Assembly: GCF_028330965.1 (NCBI RefSeq)
Contig: NZ_JAQMUB010000007.1
Coordinates: 1-63,413 of the forward strand
From: Oscillatoria sp. CS-180
GTDB lineage: Bacteria; Cyanobacteriota; Cyanobacteriia; Phormidesmidales; Phormidesmidaceae
Reading direction: 5' to 3'
Length of the DNA: 63,413 bases
This document shows positions 36,182-45,390 of the stretch, one piece after another. A program made the position numbers and the translations under genes. The notes beneath the pieces are model-generated. The model had not been told where the DNA came from. It did not search any database and saw only the letters and a list, made by a program, of their open reading frames with translations. Numbering within the stretch: position 1 is the first letter of the stretch; each line of letters opens with the position of its first letter.

Positions 36182-37309
36182 ATGCGCTATGTTGCGGTTT
36201 GCGGTAGTCCGCTGCTGAAGTTCAACGATTCTCAAAATGTAGTTAGGTCTCTGGAAATGGAGGGCGTCAACCTGACCTGTGGATTGCTACATGGCAGAGA
36301 CATACAGTTTGATCCACAAGCACCCGAAAATCATTGCAATGTTTTAGTTAAAATTCTTGCTTTTTCATCAAACTATCGTGATAAAAGCATCATTTTGAGA
36401 GCAGCGACTTATTTGTCACAACAAAACTTTTACGCCTTTGGATCTGATTTTGTCGCTGAGGTGCTGGCGGTCGGACCCAAAGTTGAAGGACTGCAACCGG
36501 GAGACCGGGTAATTAACAATAACCAGTATCCCAATTCAGGTATAGAAGGGGTCATGCCAGGCGTGACGACTAACCATAGCTCCAAAGAACTGCAAATCTT
36601 TCATCAGGTCAAGCTCCTCAAAATCCCTAATAGTATTTCCGATGAGGTAGCAGCAGGGTTTAGTATTGGAGCCCAAACCTCCTACAGTATGTTGCGTAAG
36701 CTGAAGGTTCAACCGGGTGAAAACATCCTGGTCACAGCAGCAAAATCAAACACCTCCCTGTTCGTGATCAACGCTCTGAAACACCGGGGGGTTAATGTCT
36801 ACGCTACCTCGACATCTCGTAAGTTTGAGGACAAGCTCTTGGCGATGGGGGTCAAACAGCTGATTCAGATTGACCCTAGCCAAGAAGACTGGTTGCAAAT
36901 TCCTGAACTGATCCAGGTCTACCGTGAGACCGGCGGTATAGACTGTATCGTGGATCCTTTCTTTGATTTACACATTGGCAGACTGTTACCCCTTCTGCGT
37001 CAGGGTGAAGGAGGACGCTACGTCACCTGCGGTCTTTATGAGCAGTACTCAACCTATACCGGACATCATTTTAACTATCAGGGCATGGCGTTAAAAGATG
37101 TGATGCTGTTTGCCATGATCAATAATGTGCAGCTGATTGGTAACTGTGTCGGCAAAACGGCAGATCTGCAACAGGCGATCGATGATTGCACTCAGGGTAA
37201 GTTCACAGTAGCTGTAGACTCTGTTTTTTCAGGCAATCAAATCAGAGAGTTTATAGACCGCACTTACAATAGTCGCAAACGGTTTGGAAAAGTCATCTTT
37301 AAGTATTGA
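36182..37309 (+). CDS. LanJ-like dehydroalanine reductase (MDR family)
   Basis: 375 residues from ATG 36182 (GGGG upstream; an upstream start at 36152 is less likely). It is a medium-chain dehydrogenase: an N-terminal GroES-like part (NVLVKILAFSSNYRDKSIIL, GSDFVAEVLAVGPKVEGLQP, GDRVINNNQYPNSG) and a Rossmann part (GENILVTAAKSNTSLFVINA). The closest known group I can name is LanJA (LtnJ, NpnJ), which reduces dehydroalanine in dehydrated peptides to D-alanine with NAD(P)H. It is divergent from LanM across shared activator boxes, so it probably works on LanM products. A plain quinone or alcohol dehydrogenase is the alternative. Confidence 0.78.
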   Translation: MRYVAVCGSPLLKFNDSQNVVRSLEMEGVNLTCGLLHGRDIQFDPQAPENHCNVLVKILAFSSNYRDKSIILRAATYLSQQNFYAFGSDFVAEVLAVGPKVEGLQPGDRVINNNQYPNSGIEGVMPGVTTNHSSKELQIFHQVKLLKIPNSISDEVAAGFSIGAQTSYSMLRKLKVQPGENILVTAAKSNTSLFVINALKHRGVNVYATSTSRKFEDKLLAMGVKQLIQIDPSQEDWLQIPELIQVYRETGGIDCIVDPFFDLHIGRLLPLLRQGEGGRYVTCGLYEQYSTYTGHHFNYQGMALKDVMLFAMINNVQLIGNCVGKTADLQQAIDDCTQGKFTVAVDSVFSGNQIREFIDRTYNSRKRFGKVIFKY

Positions 37310-37329
37310 TGGATCGAAAAATAGTTTCA

Positions 37330-37364
37330 ATATCTCTATCTTATGCAAGCTTTTATAGAGATAT
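37330..37364. repeat. inverted repeat ATATCTCTA / TAGAGATAT
   Basis: Nine-base perfect arms at 37330-37338 and 37356-37364 with 17 bases between, 21 bp after the LanJ stop. It may be a hairpin ending the LanJ transcript or an operator for the small membrane protein gene starting at 37396. Confidence 0.4.
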
Positions 37365-37395
37365 GGTATGAGAGTTGATTGGGACGAAGTCAATT

Positions 37396-37491
37396 ATGCA
37401 GGGTACAACCTCTTATTCTGTAGCGCTGATTGTGATTTGCCTATTCGTCATTGCTTTACTGTGGTTACCTGATGTCTTAGGCAATGATTAA
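37396..37491 (+). CDS. 31-residue single-membrane-span peptide
   Basis: A short frame reading MQGTTSYSVALIVICLFVIA followed by LLWLPDVLGND. It has one clear membrane helix from about residue 8 to 24, a short polar N-terminus and an acidic C-terminus. It follows LanJ by 86 bp on the same strand and ends 5 bp before the convergent stop of the exporter gene. A GGGACGAAG stretch lies about 8-16 bases before the ATG. The membrane-like pattern argues against chance, but homologues would be needed to prove it. It could be a photosystem-like small subunit or an accessory of the exporters. Confidence 0.4.
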   Translation: MQGTTSYSVALIVICLFVIALLWLPDVLGND

Positions 37492-37496
37492 TGTTG

Positions 37497-40430
37497 TTAA
37501 TCTAATTGGCGGGCTGCCAGAGTTGCAAATAGTCCGTCTTGTTCGACAAGTTCATCAAAAGTACCCGTTTGTACGACTCTTCCGGCTTGTACGACATAAA
37601 TTCGATCAGCATTGCGGATAGTGCTCAGCCGATGGGCAATCACGACCCGAGTCGCATTCAAACGGTCTAAACTCTCTGTGACAATATTTTGGGTGCGGTT
37701 GTCCAAGGCACTCGTTGCTTCGTCAAGCAGAATAATATTGGGTTTCAAGACGATCGCCCTAGCAATCAACAGCCGCTGTCGTTGACCACCCGAGAGATTA
37801 CTGCCACCCTCGCTGATGATCGTGTGCATCCCCATTGGCATTTGCCGAATATCATCAGCCAATCCAGACGACGTAGCTGCTTCCCAGGCCTCATCCAGAG
37901 ACACTAGAGCACCCCCAGTAATGTTATCCACAAGGCTACCTGCCCCGATGCGGCCATTTTGCAAAACGACGCCCAGCTGACGGCGAACCGCTTGAACATC
38001 TAAGCCAAGCAGGTCTTGCCCATCGTAATAAACCGTTCCCGTAGGCGGTGTCTCAAATCCCAACAGCATTCTAAATACTGTCGATTTACCGCTACCGGAG
38101 GGTCCAACTAAGGCAATAAATTCCCCAGGTTCTGCATAAATGCTGACATCATCCAAAATTAAAGGCCCCTCTTCTCGATACCGAAAGGTGACGTGGTCTA
38201 GGCTGAGTTGCCCTGTGAGCCTGCCGGGATCGGTTTTACTAGAGTCGTTTTCTGGAGTGCCTTTAACAATCACCTCAGCCCGTTCCCATAGAGGAACAAT
38301 CCCCAGAATGTCAGTGACCGTATTGCCCAGGGAGGTTACCCCGCCCAAAAAAGTACCGTAGGCCGCGTTAAACGCCAAAAAGGTCCCGACTGTTAAGCCA
38401 ACCCGCCCTTCGGTCTGGGCATTTTGCAAAGCCAGGATAGCAAACCAGAAAATCAATACTGAGCTGAGCAACGGTAACGCTTCAGTCAGCACGGCGATGC
38501 TATCGTTTAAGCGCTGAATGCTGGCTGTGAGTCGAGTTCGCTGGGCAAAAATCTGCGCCCAAGCTCCCAATGCTCGCTCCTCAGCAGCGGCTACCCTTAA
38601 CTTAGCGACTCCGTTAATCAGTTCAACGTTGAGGCTATTAATTTCTCCGTCTAAAACTTCTTGTTTGCGGGCCTTTTTGACGAGTTTGAGACTGGTGAAG
38701 AGCGTAATCCCAGTGGTGACAACAGTGATACCGATCGCGACGATCGCCAGTTTGACGCTATAGATCAGCATCAGTCCGAGGTTGAGCAGCGCAAACACGC
38801 CATTGAGCAAAGACTGCTGAGTCGCCCCACTCAATTGCCGGCGAATTTGGCTGACGGACAATAACCGTAGCAGCAAATCGCCGGTGGCGTAGTTGCGAAA
38901 GAACGACGGATGGAGTTGCAAGAGTCGATCCCAAACGGCGGGCTGCAGGGTGCTATCGGCTGCCGTTTCTACTCGCAAGGAGACCAACCCCTGGGCAAAC
39001 TCAAAAATCGTTTTGGCGATCGCTGCAACAATCAAAGCTAGACCTAACTGCAAGAGTAAGGCGCGATCGCCTGCGGGAATGGCATCGCTGACCAATAAAG
39101 AGGTGGCTTGGGGAACGACCATGCCCAATAGTGAACCGATGACTCCCAGGCCAACAATCCAGGCAATGTCCCAGATGTGCCCTTGCACAGCAAACTGAAG
39201 GATTTCAAACGCCTGGTTGATTTTCTCCGGCAGAGGCCGGTAGAACATATAAGCTTCGACACTTAAGGTATCGACAACCGCCTCATCGACTGGGGTTTTG
39301 CTCCGGGTGACCGGGTCAAAGAGAACATAGCGTTTGCGCCCCTCGGGGAGCAGGGCACAGGGTTCTCCTTCTGCGGTGTAAGTCAGTAACGGCCCCTGCT
39401 CACGGGTCCACCAGTTACCTGTCAGCAGCACTCGGCGAATGCGAAATTTAGACGCACTGGCGATGGCGTCAATGGGTTCTTGAACATGCTCTAAATCAAT
39501 TGAGGCTGTGGGTGGCTTCACCTCAAGGTCCATGATCCGCCCTACAGCCCCAGCCGCCACTAAGAGGGCAGTTCCTACCTGAGGAACAGTAACAACTTTG
39601 GCATTCAGGACGCCACTGAGTTCGCCCATAGCCCCGGTTGCGGCTTGCTGAGTCAGCTGCTGGCGCTCTCGAAACTGCTGAAATTCGAGAGTGATGGTTT
39701 GGTGTTCTAACTGCTCTAGATACTGAAAGATATGGCGATGAAATTGTGCCACCCCAGCCAGGAGGTCATCTACTGTGAGCGTATTGAGGTAGAGATCGTC
39801 TCCTAGCGTCAAGATTTCCAACTCAGCGGGCACCTGCGCCTGTAGCCAAAGATCAGCTGTCACCGGAAACGCTGAGCCAGCGGCTTCGACTTTTAGTCCG
39901 TCTAAGCCCAGCCATTCCGTGTGGCCTTTCAGCACCCTGATCCAGTTGACTTGGTTGCGCCCCGGAGTCAAGACCTGATGGTGTTGAAGAGAGAGATATC
40001 GGGAGCGTTTAGTAAAGACGATTTCGTAGCCTTTAGGCATGATATCGAGGGGATGTTCTGCCAACCTCGCACTGAAATGGAGTATCCAAGTTTCGAGACC
40101 CGTGATGGCGATCGCCTCACCAGCGATCGCCGCAGTGATCAGATCCGTGATCGCGAATGGCTCTAAGGTCGATGTTTCATAAGCCACCGCCGCGATCGCA
40201 TAATTCGCCTCTACACCAGTCCACAGCCCCGTACCCACAATCCACTCCCCAGCATAGACAGTAAATAGATATCGCCGTTGAGAAATTGGTTCCTGTTGTT
40301 CATCCACCTGCACTGCAAATAGAGCTAGGGAACCAGACTTAACACACCAAACAGCATGGGGATCTTGCAGGAGCAATGGCTGATTGCCGTGCAGCGTGAG
40401 AGTAGAAGTTGGGACATCTAGTGGACTCAT
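37497..40430 (-). CDS. NHLM-type bacteriocin ABC exporter, peptidase-free subunit
   Basis: 977 residues. The long N-terminal region (about 1-400) has a cNMP-like beta-roll at its start (LFAVQVDEQQEPISQRRYLF) and no C39 peptidase. A membrane domain with about six helices spans residues 410-720. The C-terminal ATPase has Walker A GPSGSGKST, signature LSGGQRQRLLIARAI, Walker B NIILLDEATSALD and an H-loop IAHRLSTIRNADR. This matches the second ABC protein of NHLM systems. Its ATG overlaps the stop of the first ABC gene by 4 bp, so a heterodimeric exporter is likely. Confidence 0.9.
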   Translation of the reverse strand: MSPLDVPTSTLTLHGNQPLLLQDPHAVWCVKSGSLALFAVQVDEQQEPISQRRYLFTVYAGEWIVGTGLWTGVEANYAIAAVAYETSTLEPFAITDLITAAIAGEAIAITGLETWILHFSARLAEHPLDIMPKGYEIVFTKRSRYLSLQHHQVLTPGRNQVNWIRVLKGHTEWLGLDGLKVEAAGSAFPVTADLWLQAQVPAELEILTLGDDLYLNTLTVDDLLAGVAQFHRHIFQYLEQLEHQTITLEFQQFRERQQLTQQAATGAMGELSGVLNAKVVTVPQVGTALLVAAGAVGRIMDLEVKPPTASIDLEHVQEPIDAIASASKFRIRRVLLTGNWWTREQGPLLTYTAEGEPCALLPEGRKRYVLFDPVTRSKTPVDEAVVDTLSVEAYMFYRPLPEKINQAFEILQFAVQGHIWDIAWIVGLGVIGSLLGMVVPQATSLLVSDAIPAGDRALLLQLGLALIVAAIAKTIFEFAQGLVSLRVETAADSTLQPAVWDRLLQLHPSFFRNYATGDLLLRLLSVSQIRRQLSGATQQSLLNGVFALLNLGLMLIYSVKLAIVAIGITVVTTGITLFTSLKLVKKARKQEVLDGEINSLNVELINGVAKLRVAAAEERALGAWAQIFAQRTRLTASIQRLNDSIAVLTEALPLLSSVLIFWFAILALQNAQTEGRVGLTVGTFLAFNAAYGTFLGGVTSLGNTVTDILGIVPLWERAEVIVKGTPENDSSKTDPGRLTGQLSLDHVTFRYREEGPLILDDVSIYAEPGEFIALVGPSGSGKSTVFRMLLGFETPPTGTVYYDGQDLLGLDVQAVRRQLGVVLQNGRIGAGSLVDNITGGALVSLDEAWEAATSSGLADDIRQMPMGMHTIISEGGSNLSGGQRQRLLIARAIVLKPNIILLDEATSALDNRTQNIVTESLDRLNATRVVIAHRLSTIRNADRIYVVQAGRVVQTGTFDELVEQDGLFATLAARQLD

Positions 40431-42694
40431 GAGATCGATCCTCCCAACGCATAGGGTTCATCGGTAGCGGCTGCCATGCCCACTAGTTCTTGGTACACCC
40501 CCTCTTGCAACCGTAGTTCTTCGTGGGTCCCTCGTTGCACAACTTGGCCCCGATCCAGCACGATGATTTCGTCGCAGTCACGAATGGTGCTGAGACGATG
40601 GGCAACGACAATGCAGGAACAGCCCCGACGACGTAGATTGTGATCAATTAGCAGTTCCGTTTCCGCATCCAGAGCACTGGTCGCTTCGTCCAGTACGAGG
40701 ACGGCGGGATTGCGGACCAAAGAACGGGCAATTTCAAGACGTTGACGCTGGCCACCACTGACACTCGTGCCCCCTTCTGAAAGTTTGGCGTCATATCCGC
40801 CGGGCATGAGGGCAATCAGATCATGAATCTCGGCATCTTTACACGCTTGGATAAGGTCTTCTAGCGGTATTGTCGGGTCCCATAGGGTCAGGTTGTCACG
40901 CACAGTTCCGGCAAACAAAAAAATGTCTTGCTCAACCATGGCTAAGGAATTAGCCAGCACTGAACGAGGGATCTCATCGCGGGACACGCTATCAAATCGG
41001 ATCGCACCTGACCAGGGAGCGTACAATCCCGTCACTAGCTTGGCCACAGTAGATTTGCCGGAGCCGCTTCCCCCCACTAAAGCCACTCGCTGCCCCGGCT
41101 TCAGAACCAGGTTGAGATGGTCAATTAGGGGAGGCTCTAGGCGACTGTACCCAAAGGTTAGATCTTGCAGTTCTACATGACCTTGCAGGCGGAAGATCTC
41201 TCTCGGCAGGCCCAGGGGTTGTTCAGAATGCGTAGGAGTGTCCAGCGGTAAGGTTGCCTGACGTTCCACTTCAGGATCGAGAGCGTTTTCCAACACGTCG
41301 TCTAGCCGATTCAGATCAGCCTCAAGGTCTTGAAGCGTGCTCCCAAAGCTCAGCAGCGTGGTGACCGGAGCCAGAAAACTCATGGTCAATGTCTGATAAG
41401 CCACCAACATCCCGATGCTAAGGGTGCCGTTCATCACGCGCAGTCCCCCAACCAACAAAATGACGGCAACTGCGATCGATGATAAAAACTCAGGTAGGGT
41501 TGCGAGCATCTGATTCGGTAATCCTGCCTGGAGTTGAGCGTTGTTCAGCTTGGCGTAATAGCCTGAAAATTTTGAAAACAGATCAGACTCTAACCCAGAA
41601 GCTTTGACGCTTTCGATAGAGAGCAGGCCGCTGATGGCCACGCCGACACTTTTGCCACTTTCCTGGGCCAGTTTGCTGTTAACATCGGTGCGGCTGTCGG
41701 CAAGCAGTTTTAAGACGACGAGATTAACGGCGGCAAAGCAGATGGCAATAAGGGTAAGCAGCCAATCATAGGCAAACATGATAGCGGCGTAAAACACAAT
41801 CATGAGGGTATCGATGAGGGTGGTTGCCAATTGCCCAGAAATGACGCCAGCGACCTTGTCGTTGAGCTGAGTGCGGTTGCTGATTTCCCCAGCGTAGCGC
41901 TGCGCGTAAAACCCCACTGGTAGACGTAAGGTATGCCAGATAAACTGCCCTGACAGCGTCAGCGTCAGCTTAATCATGAGTCGCCGTAAATAGGTTTGCC
42001 GCAGACGGCTCAGCAAACCCTGAATCAATGCCGTGACGATCATGCCCAGTAACAGAGGACGCAACCAGTCTTCGCGATTTTGCACCAGCACTTCATCGAC
42101 AAATACTTGGGTAAAAGCAGGCACGGTGAGACGCGGTAGGGTCAGGAGCAATCCTGCTAAGAGACAGAAGATCAGGGCTCGCTTAGAATTGCTCAACCGC
42201 AGTCTCAGAGCGGGCAAAATCCCTTTCTTGCGTCCGCCTTGCTCAAAGTCAGGTCCGGGTTGTAAAACCAGAACAACCCCGGTATAAGAAGCGTTGAATT
42301 CTGCTTGAGAAGTTTTCCGGCGACCGGAGGCTGGATCGTTGAGATAAATCTGGTCACCCACGAACTTTTCAACCACTAAAAAATGGTTGAAATTCCAAAA
42401 CACGATACACGGCAGGCGAACTTGCTTCAGCTCCTCAATACTGCGACGAAACCCCTTAGCCTGCATCCCATACAGTCGAGCTGCTTTTAAGACATTTGAG
42501 GCTTTACTGCCGTCTCTAGAAACGCCGCATTCGCGCCGCAGTTCTGGCAAGGGCACGATCCGGCCATAGTAGCCAAGAATGATGCCTAATGCGGCTGCCC
42601 CACATTCAACATTCTCCATTTGAATGAGGGTTGGGGTGCGACTAGGATCAAGCCGCAATCGAGACACAAGGTTGCTGATGAAGCCAATAGCCAT
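40427..42694 (-). CDS. NHLM-type ABC exporter with C39 leader peptidase
   Basis: 755 residues from ATG 42694, a start that removes an otherwise long overlap with the adaptor gene. The N-terminal C39 peptidase has catalytic Cys31 in QMENVECGAAALGIILGYYG, its His in FWNFNHFLVVEKF and Asp in YLNDPASGRR. Six membrane helices follow, then an ATPase with GGSGSGKST, SVSGGQRQRLEIARSL and VLVLDEATSALD. It should cut precursor leaders after the double Gly and export the core; all three precursors in this cluster carry AVAGG. Downstream it overlaps the second ABC gene. Confidence 0.93.
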   Translation of the reverse strand: MAIGFISNLVSRLRLDPSRTPTLIQMENVECGAAALGIILGYYGRIVPLPELRRECGVSRDGSKASNVLKAARLYGMQAKGFRRSIEELKQVRLPCIVFWNFNHFLVVEKFVGDQIYLNDPASGRRKTSQAEFNASYTGVVLVLQPGPDFEQGGRKKGILPALRLRLSNSKRALIFCLLAGLLLTLPRLTVPAFTQVFVDEVLVQNREDWLRPLLLGMIVTALIQGLLSRLRQTYLRRLMIKLTLTLSGQFIWHTLRLPVGFYAQRYAGEISNRTQLNDKVAGVISGQLATTLIDTLMIVFYAAIMFAYDWLLTLIAICFAAVNLVVLKLLADSRTDVNSKLAQESGKSVGVAISGLLSIESVKASGLESDLFSKFSGYYAKLNNAQLQAGLPNQMLATLPEFLSSIAVAVILLVGGLRVMNGTLSIGMLVAYQTLTMSFLAPVTTLLSFGSTLQDLEADLNRLDDVLENALDPEVERQATLPLDTPTHSEQPLGLPREIFRLQGHVELQDLTFGYSRLEPPLIDHLNLVLKPGQRVALVGGSGSGKSTVAKLVTGLYAPWSGAIRFDSVSRDEIPRSVLANSLAMVEQDIFLFAGTVRDNLTLWDPTIPLEDLIQACKDAEIHDLIALMPGGYDAKLSEGGTSVSGGQRQRLEIARSLVRNPAVLVLDEATSALDAETELLIDHNLRRRGCSCIVVAHRLSTIRDCDEIIVLDRGQVVQRGTHEELRLQEGVYQELVGMAAATDEPYALGGSIS

Positions 42695-42746
42695 AGGAAC
42701 CGTACCTACATAACCCAGCAACTTGACTGAACGGCGATCGCAGCCA

Positions 42747-44213
42747 TCAATACACCCCCGTCCAAGAGCGGAACAGCGGAATGATATACGCGATCGGGGC
42801 AATCTCTCCAACCCTGACTTGCACTGTGGTCGTGGTGCCTGAGGTGATTGCTTCGTTTGGGCCTTGCGATGAGGTCCAGGCATACCCACTCACAGTGCTG
42901 TCATCAGTTTCCAACTGGATCGAGATCTGCACGGGGGGACCATTGCGCGTAAAGTTTTGGGCCAGTTCAGCATTGCCCACCACAGTCGCAATTTCTTGGG
43001 TGGTTAAGGGAAATTGCGACACCGACTCGACACCTCCAACAATTCCGCCATAGCGCTCTCGTTTGACGATGCTGGGGGTAATTTGGGCCGCCATGCCCAA
43101 CTCGATTTGTTTCCCATCTCGATCAGGAAAGTATGCCAGAGTAATTAATTCTTCATCCTCATCTTCAATTTCTAGAGAGGCGAGTTGTTTACCCGGTTCA
43201 ATCACCTGACCAGCGACAATCCCAAGCTCTAATACGCGCCCCGTATAAGGACTCGTGATCGTACCCTGATCGGCTAATTGCAGTTCAAGCTGGTCAATTG
43301 TCTTACGCACCTGTTCAATCTGGTTTTCACGATTGAAGCCCGTCTCCAATTGTTGCTGATTGAGCTGTGCTTCCTTAGACGCGAGGTCTTGTAACTGGGC
43401 CTGAATTTCCCGAACCGTATTCAGGTTTTGCAGATACTGGCGCTGGGCTTCGGCTTCTTGCACATCCAGCTGACGTCGTTGAGCTTCTAGATCGGCCACT
43501 TGGGCCAGGCTATTAAAATACTCTTGTTCTGCCTGCAACAGCACATCCCCAGTGATAATTTGCTGCTCCAGCAGCTGACGTCGACTTTCGACCCTCTCCT
43601 GCAGTGTTGGCAGCAGTTCTCGGGTCTGTTGCAGCCTGACCTCAAGACTACGACGACTCTCTCGAATCGACTGCAAATTCTCGTCCCGTAGAACTGGAGT
43701 CAGAGATTGAGTCGTTTCGAGATTAGCTTGCAAGGCTGCCCGCTGTTGCTGAATCACGGCCTTTTGCAGTTCGACTTGTTGAACATCTAGCGTTGTGCTT
43801 TCATCCGTCTGGGCTTGCAGCCGTGCCAGCTTTTCCCGTTCTTGCCTTAACTGTTGCTCGGTCGCGGATTGATCAATAGTGCCAATAACCTGCCCGACCT
43901 CAACAGGGTCGCCAGGCTGCACTTCTAGCGTCAACACCCTGCCACCACCCGGGACCTGCAGCTGTACAACTCGCCGAGGCCGGACCAACACTCCTTGTCC
44001 TGTGACATTGAGCGGTAAACGTCCGAAAATACCCCACAGGCCACCCATTAGAATCAATAGCCCCAGCCCTACCAATGGCACCCATGCCTTGGGATCGACG
44101 ACTTTCACCAGCTGATCTAGCTGTTCAGGAGAAGAAAGGCGTTCGATGGCATCTTGCCGAAATAGCGCTTTCTTTTCTTTTTCTTGCTCCTCATGCGGGG
44201 ATTTTGGGGTCAT
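42747..44213 (-). CDS. NHLM system HlyD-type secretion adaptor
   Basis: 488 residues from ATG 44213, which overlaps the stop of the preceding gene (ATGA). It has one membrane helix (WVPLVGLGLLILMGGLWGIF, near residue 45-65), a lipoyl half (LQVPGGGRVLTLEVQPGDPV), a very long coiled coil of Gln/Leu/Glu-rich helices (about 110-300), the second lipoyl half (ITSPYTGRVLELGIVAGQVI) and a beta-barrel. It would bridge the ABC exporter to an outer-membrane channel. Its setting between the cNMP-domain gene and the ABC genes is the standard NHLM layout. Confidence 0.9.
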   Translation of the reverse strand: MTPKSPHEEQEKEKKALFRQDAIERLSSPEQLDQLVKVVDPKAWVPLVGLGLLILMGGLWGIFGRLPLNVTGQGVLVRPRRVVQLQVPGGGRVLTLEVQPGDPVEVGQVIGTIDQSATEQQLRQEREKLARLQAQTDESTTLDVQQVELQKAVIQQQRAALQANLETTQSLTPVLRDENLQSIRESRRSLEVRLQQTRELLPTLQERVESRRQLLEQQIITGDVLLQAEQEYFNSLAQVADLEAQRRQLDVQEAEAQRQYLQNLNTVREIQAQLQDLASKEAQLNQQQLETGFNRENQIEQVRKTIDQLELQLADQGTITSPYTGRVLELGIVAGQVIEPGKQLASLEIEDEDEELITLAYFPDRDGKQIELGMAAQITPSIVKRERYGGIVGGVESVSQFPLTTQEIATVVGNAELAQNFTRNGPPVQISIQLETDDSTVSGYAWTSSQGPNEAITSGTTTTVQVRVGEIAPIAYIIPLFRSWTGVY

Positions 44214-45322
44214 GACTGATCCACCTTTAAGCGCTTCAGCATCCATTCAAACCGTGCTCCCCCAACAGTCAAATGATCGATTAAGTCCAGATCTAACTCG
44301 TCTTCATAGTGGACATCTGGAGAGAGCGATTGACCAACCTGGTACGAAGCCTTACCATATCCAAGCCGATTGATGAAGCTATTCAGACGCGCTGATAGGA
44401 GGATAGTCAATACTCGATAGAATCGAGTGGCCATACCCGCATCTTGCTGGAGCTTGATGAATAAGTCGCGGCGGGGGATCGCCAGTAACGTTGATGGATT
44501 GATCGCGCTAACAGAAAACTTTGACAGCCGTGAGTCAATCAAGGTTGTTTCTCCAACCACTTCGCCCCGAGACGACCGAGCCACCTCTCGTCCTGGGTAT
44601 TCCTCTGATTGCCCTCCAGAGGTAAACTGGCTGAAAATTTGAGTCAGTGCTGCTGACTTGCCGCCGGTAATGGAAGTCGAGAGCAAACCGCGTAACACAA
44701 CATATAAAGTATCTGTCGGTCGCCCTGATTGGATCAACCGCTCCTCAGGTCGGAGATGGACCACGGAACCATGATTGATCATCCAATCAATATCGCTGTC
44801 AAACAGCTCTCCAAAAATCACTGGCCCATCTTGAATGGCAGAAAGTTGTAGTCCTCGACGGTAAATGAATTTGTCTAACAGAAATTCGTAGCGATCGAGC
44901 ATCAGCGTAGCCATGACACGATAGAACCGAGACGCAAATTCGCGATCGCGAATCAGTTTGGTTTGCAGTTGAGCTTGGGGCACAACCAGCACGGTCGAAG
45001 CCGCCTCGGTTCTAATGACCATAGGGGATGGAGGACTATGTAACACCGCCATTTCCCCAAATACATCGCCACCTTCTAATGGAAAAAGAATATGCTCTAG
45101 ATTTGCATTTCCAGACAGCGCCGAAAAGGCTTGCCCTAAAACGCTGTCTTGATCATCGGCAACTGCGGAAATGAGTTGCCCTCCCAAAACAATGTAGAGG
45201 ACATTAACAACCTCACCTTGATGCACTAACACCGCATTCTCATCCAACGTTTGCTGTTGACCTGCCGTTACCAGCCAGTCAATATCGCGATCAAGTAAAG
45301 CTTCGAGAAGTAGGTCTGCCAT
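44210..45322 (-). CDS. double cyclic-nucleotide-binding-domain protein of NHLM system
   Basis: 370 residues with two beta-roll domains of the cNMP-binding type. The first is around residues 20-150 (LYIVLGGQLISAV, LEGGDVFGEMAVLHSPPSPM), the second around 190-330 (LYVVLRGLLSTSI, SRGEVVGETTLID). The phosphate-binding cassette is partly kept in the first (GEMAVL followed by PSPMVIR, lacking the RxA pattern of true cAMP sites), so ligand binding is uncertain. No DNA-binding domain. Such proteins recur in cyanobacterial NHLM export operons, role unknown. Confidence 0.82.
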   Translation of the reverse strand: MADLLLEALLDRDIDWLVTAGQQQTLDENAVLVHQGEVVNVLYIVLGGQLISAVADDQDSVLGQAFSALSGNANLEHILFPLEGGDVFGEMAVLHSPPSPMVIRTEAASTVLVVPQAQLQTKLIRDREFASRFYRVMATLMLDRYEFLLDKFIYRRGLQLSAIQDGPVIFGELFDSDIDWMINHGSVVHLRPEERLIQSGRPTDTLYVVLRGLLSTSITGGKSAALTQIFSQFTSGGQSEEYPGREVARSSRGEVVGETTLIDSRLSKFSVSAINPSTLLAIPRRDLFIKLQQDAGMATRFYRVLTILLSARLNSFINRLGYGKASYQVGQSLSPDVHYEDELDLDLIDHLTVGGARFEWMLKRLKVDQS

Positions 45323-45390
45323 CGCTTTAAAGGGTTAAAGGGTGAGGACGAAAATCAAGAGTAATCAATAGCTCCCAATGAATGCTCAAG

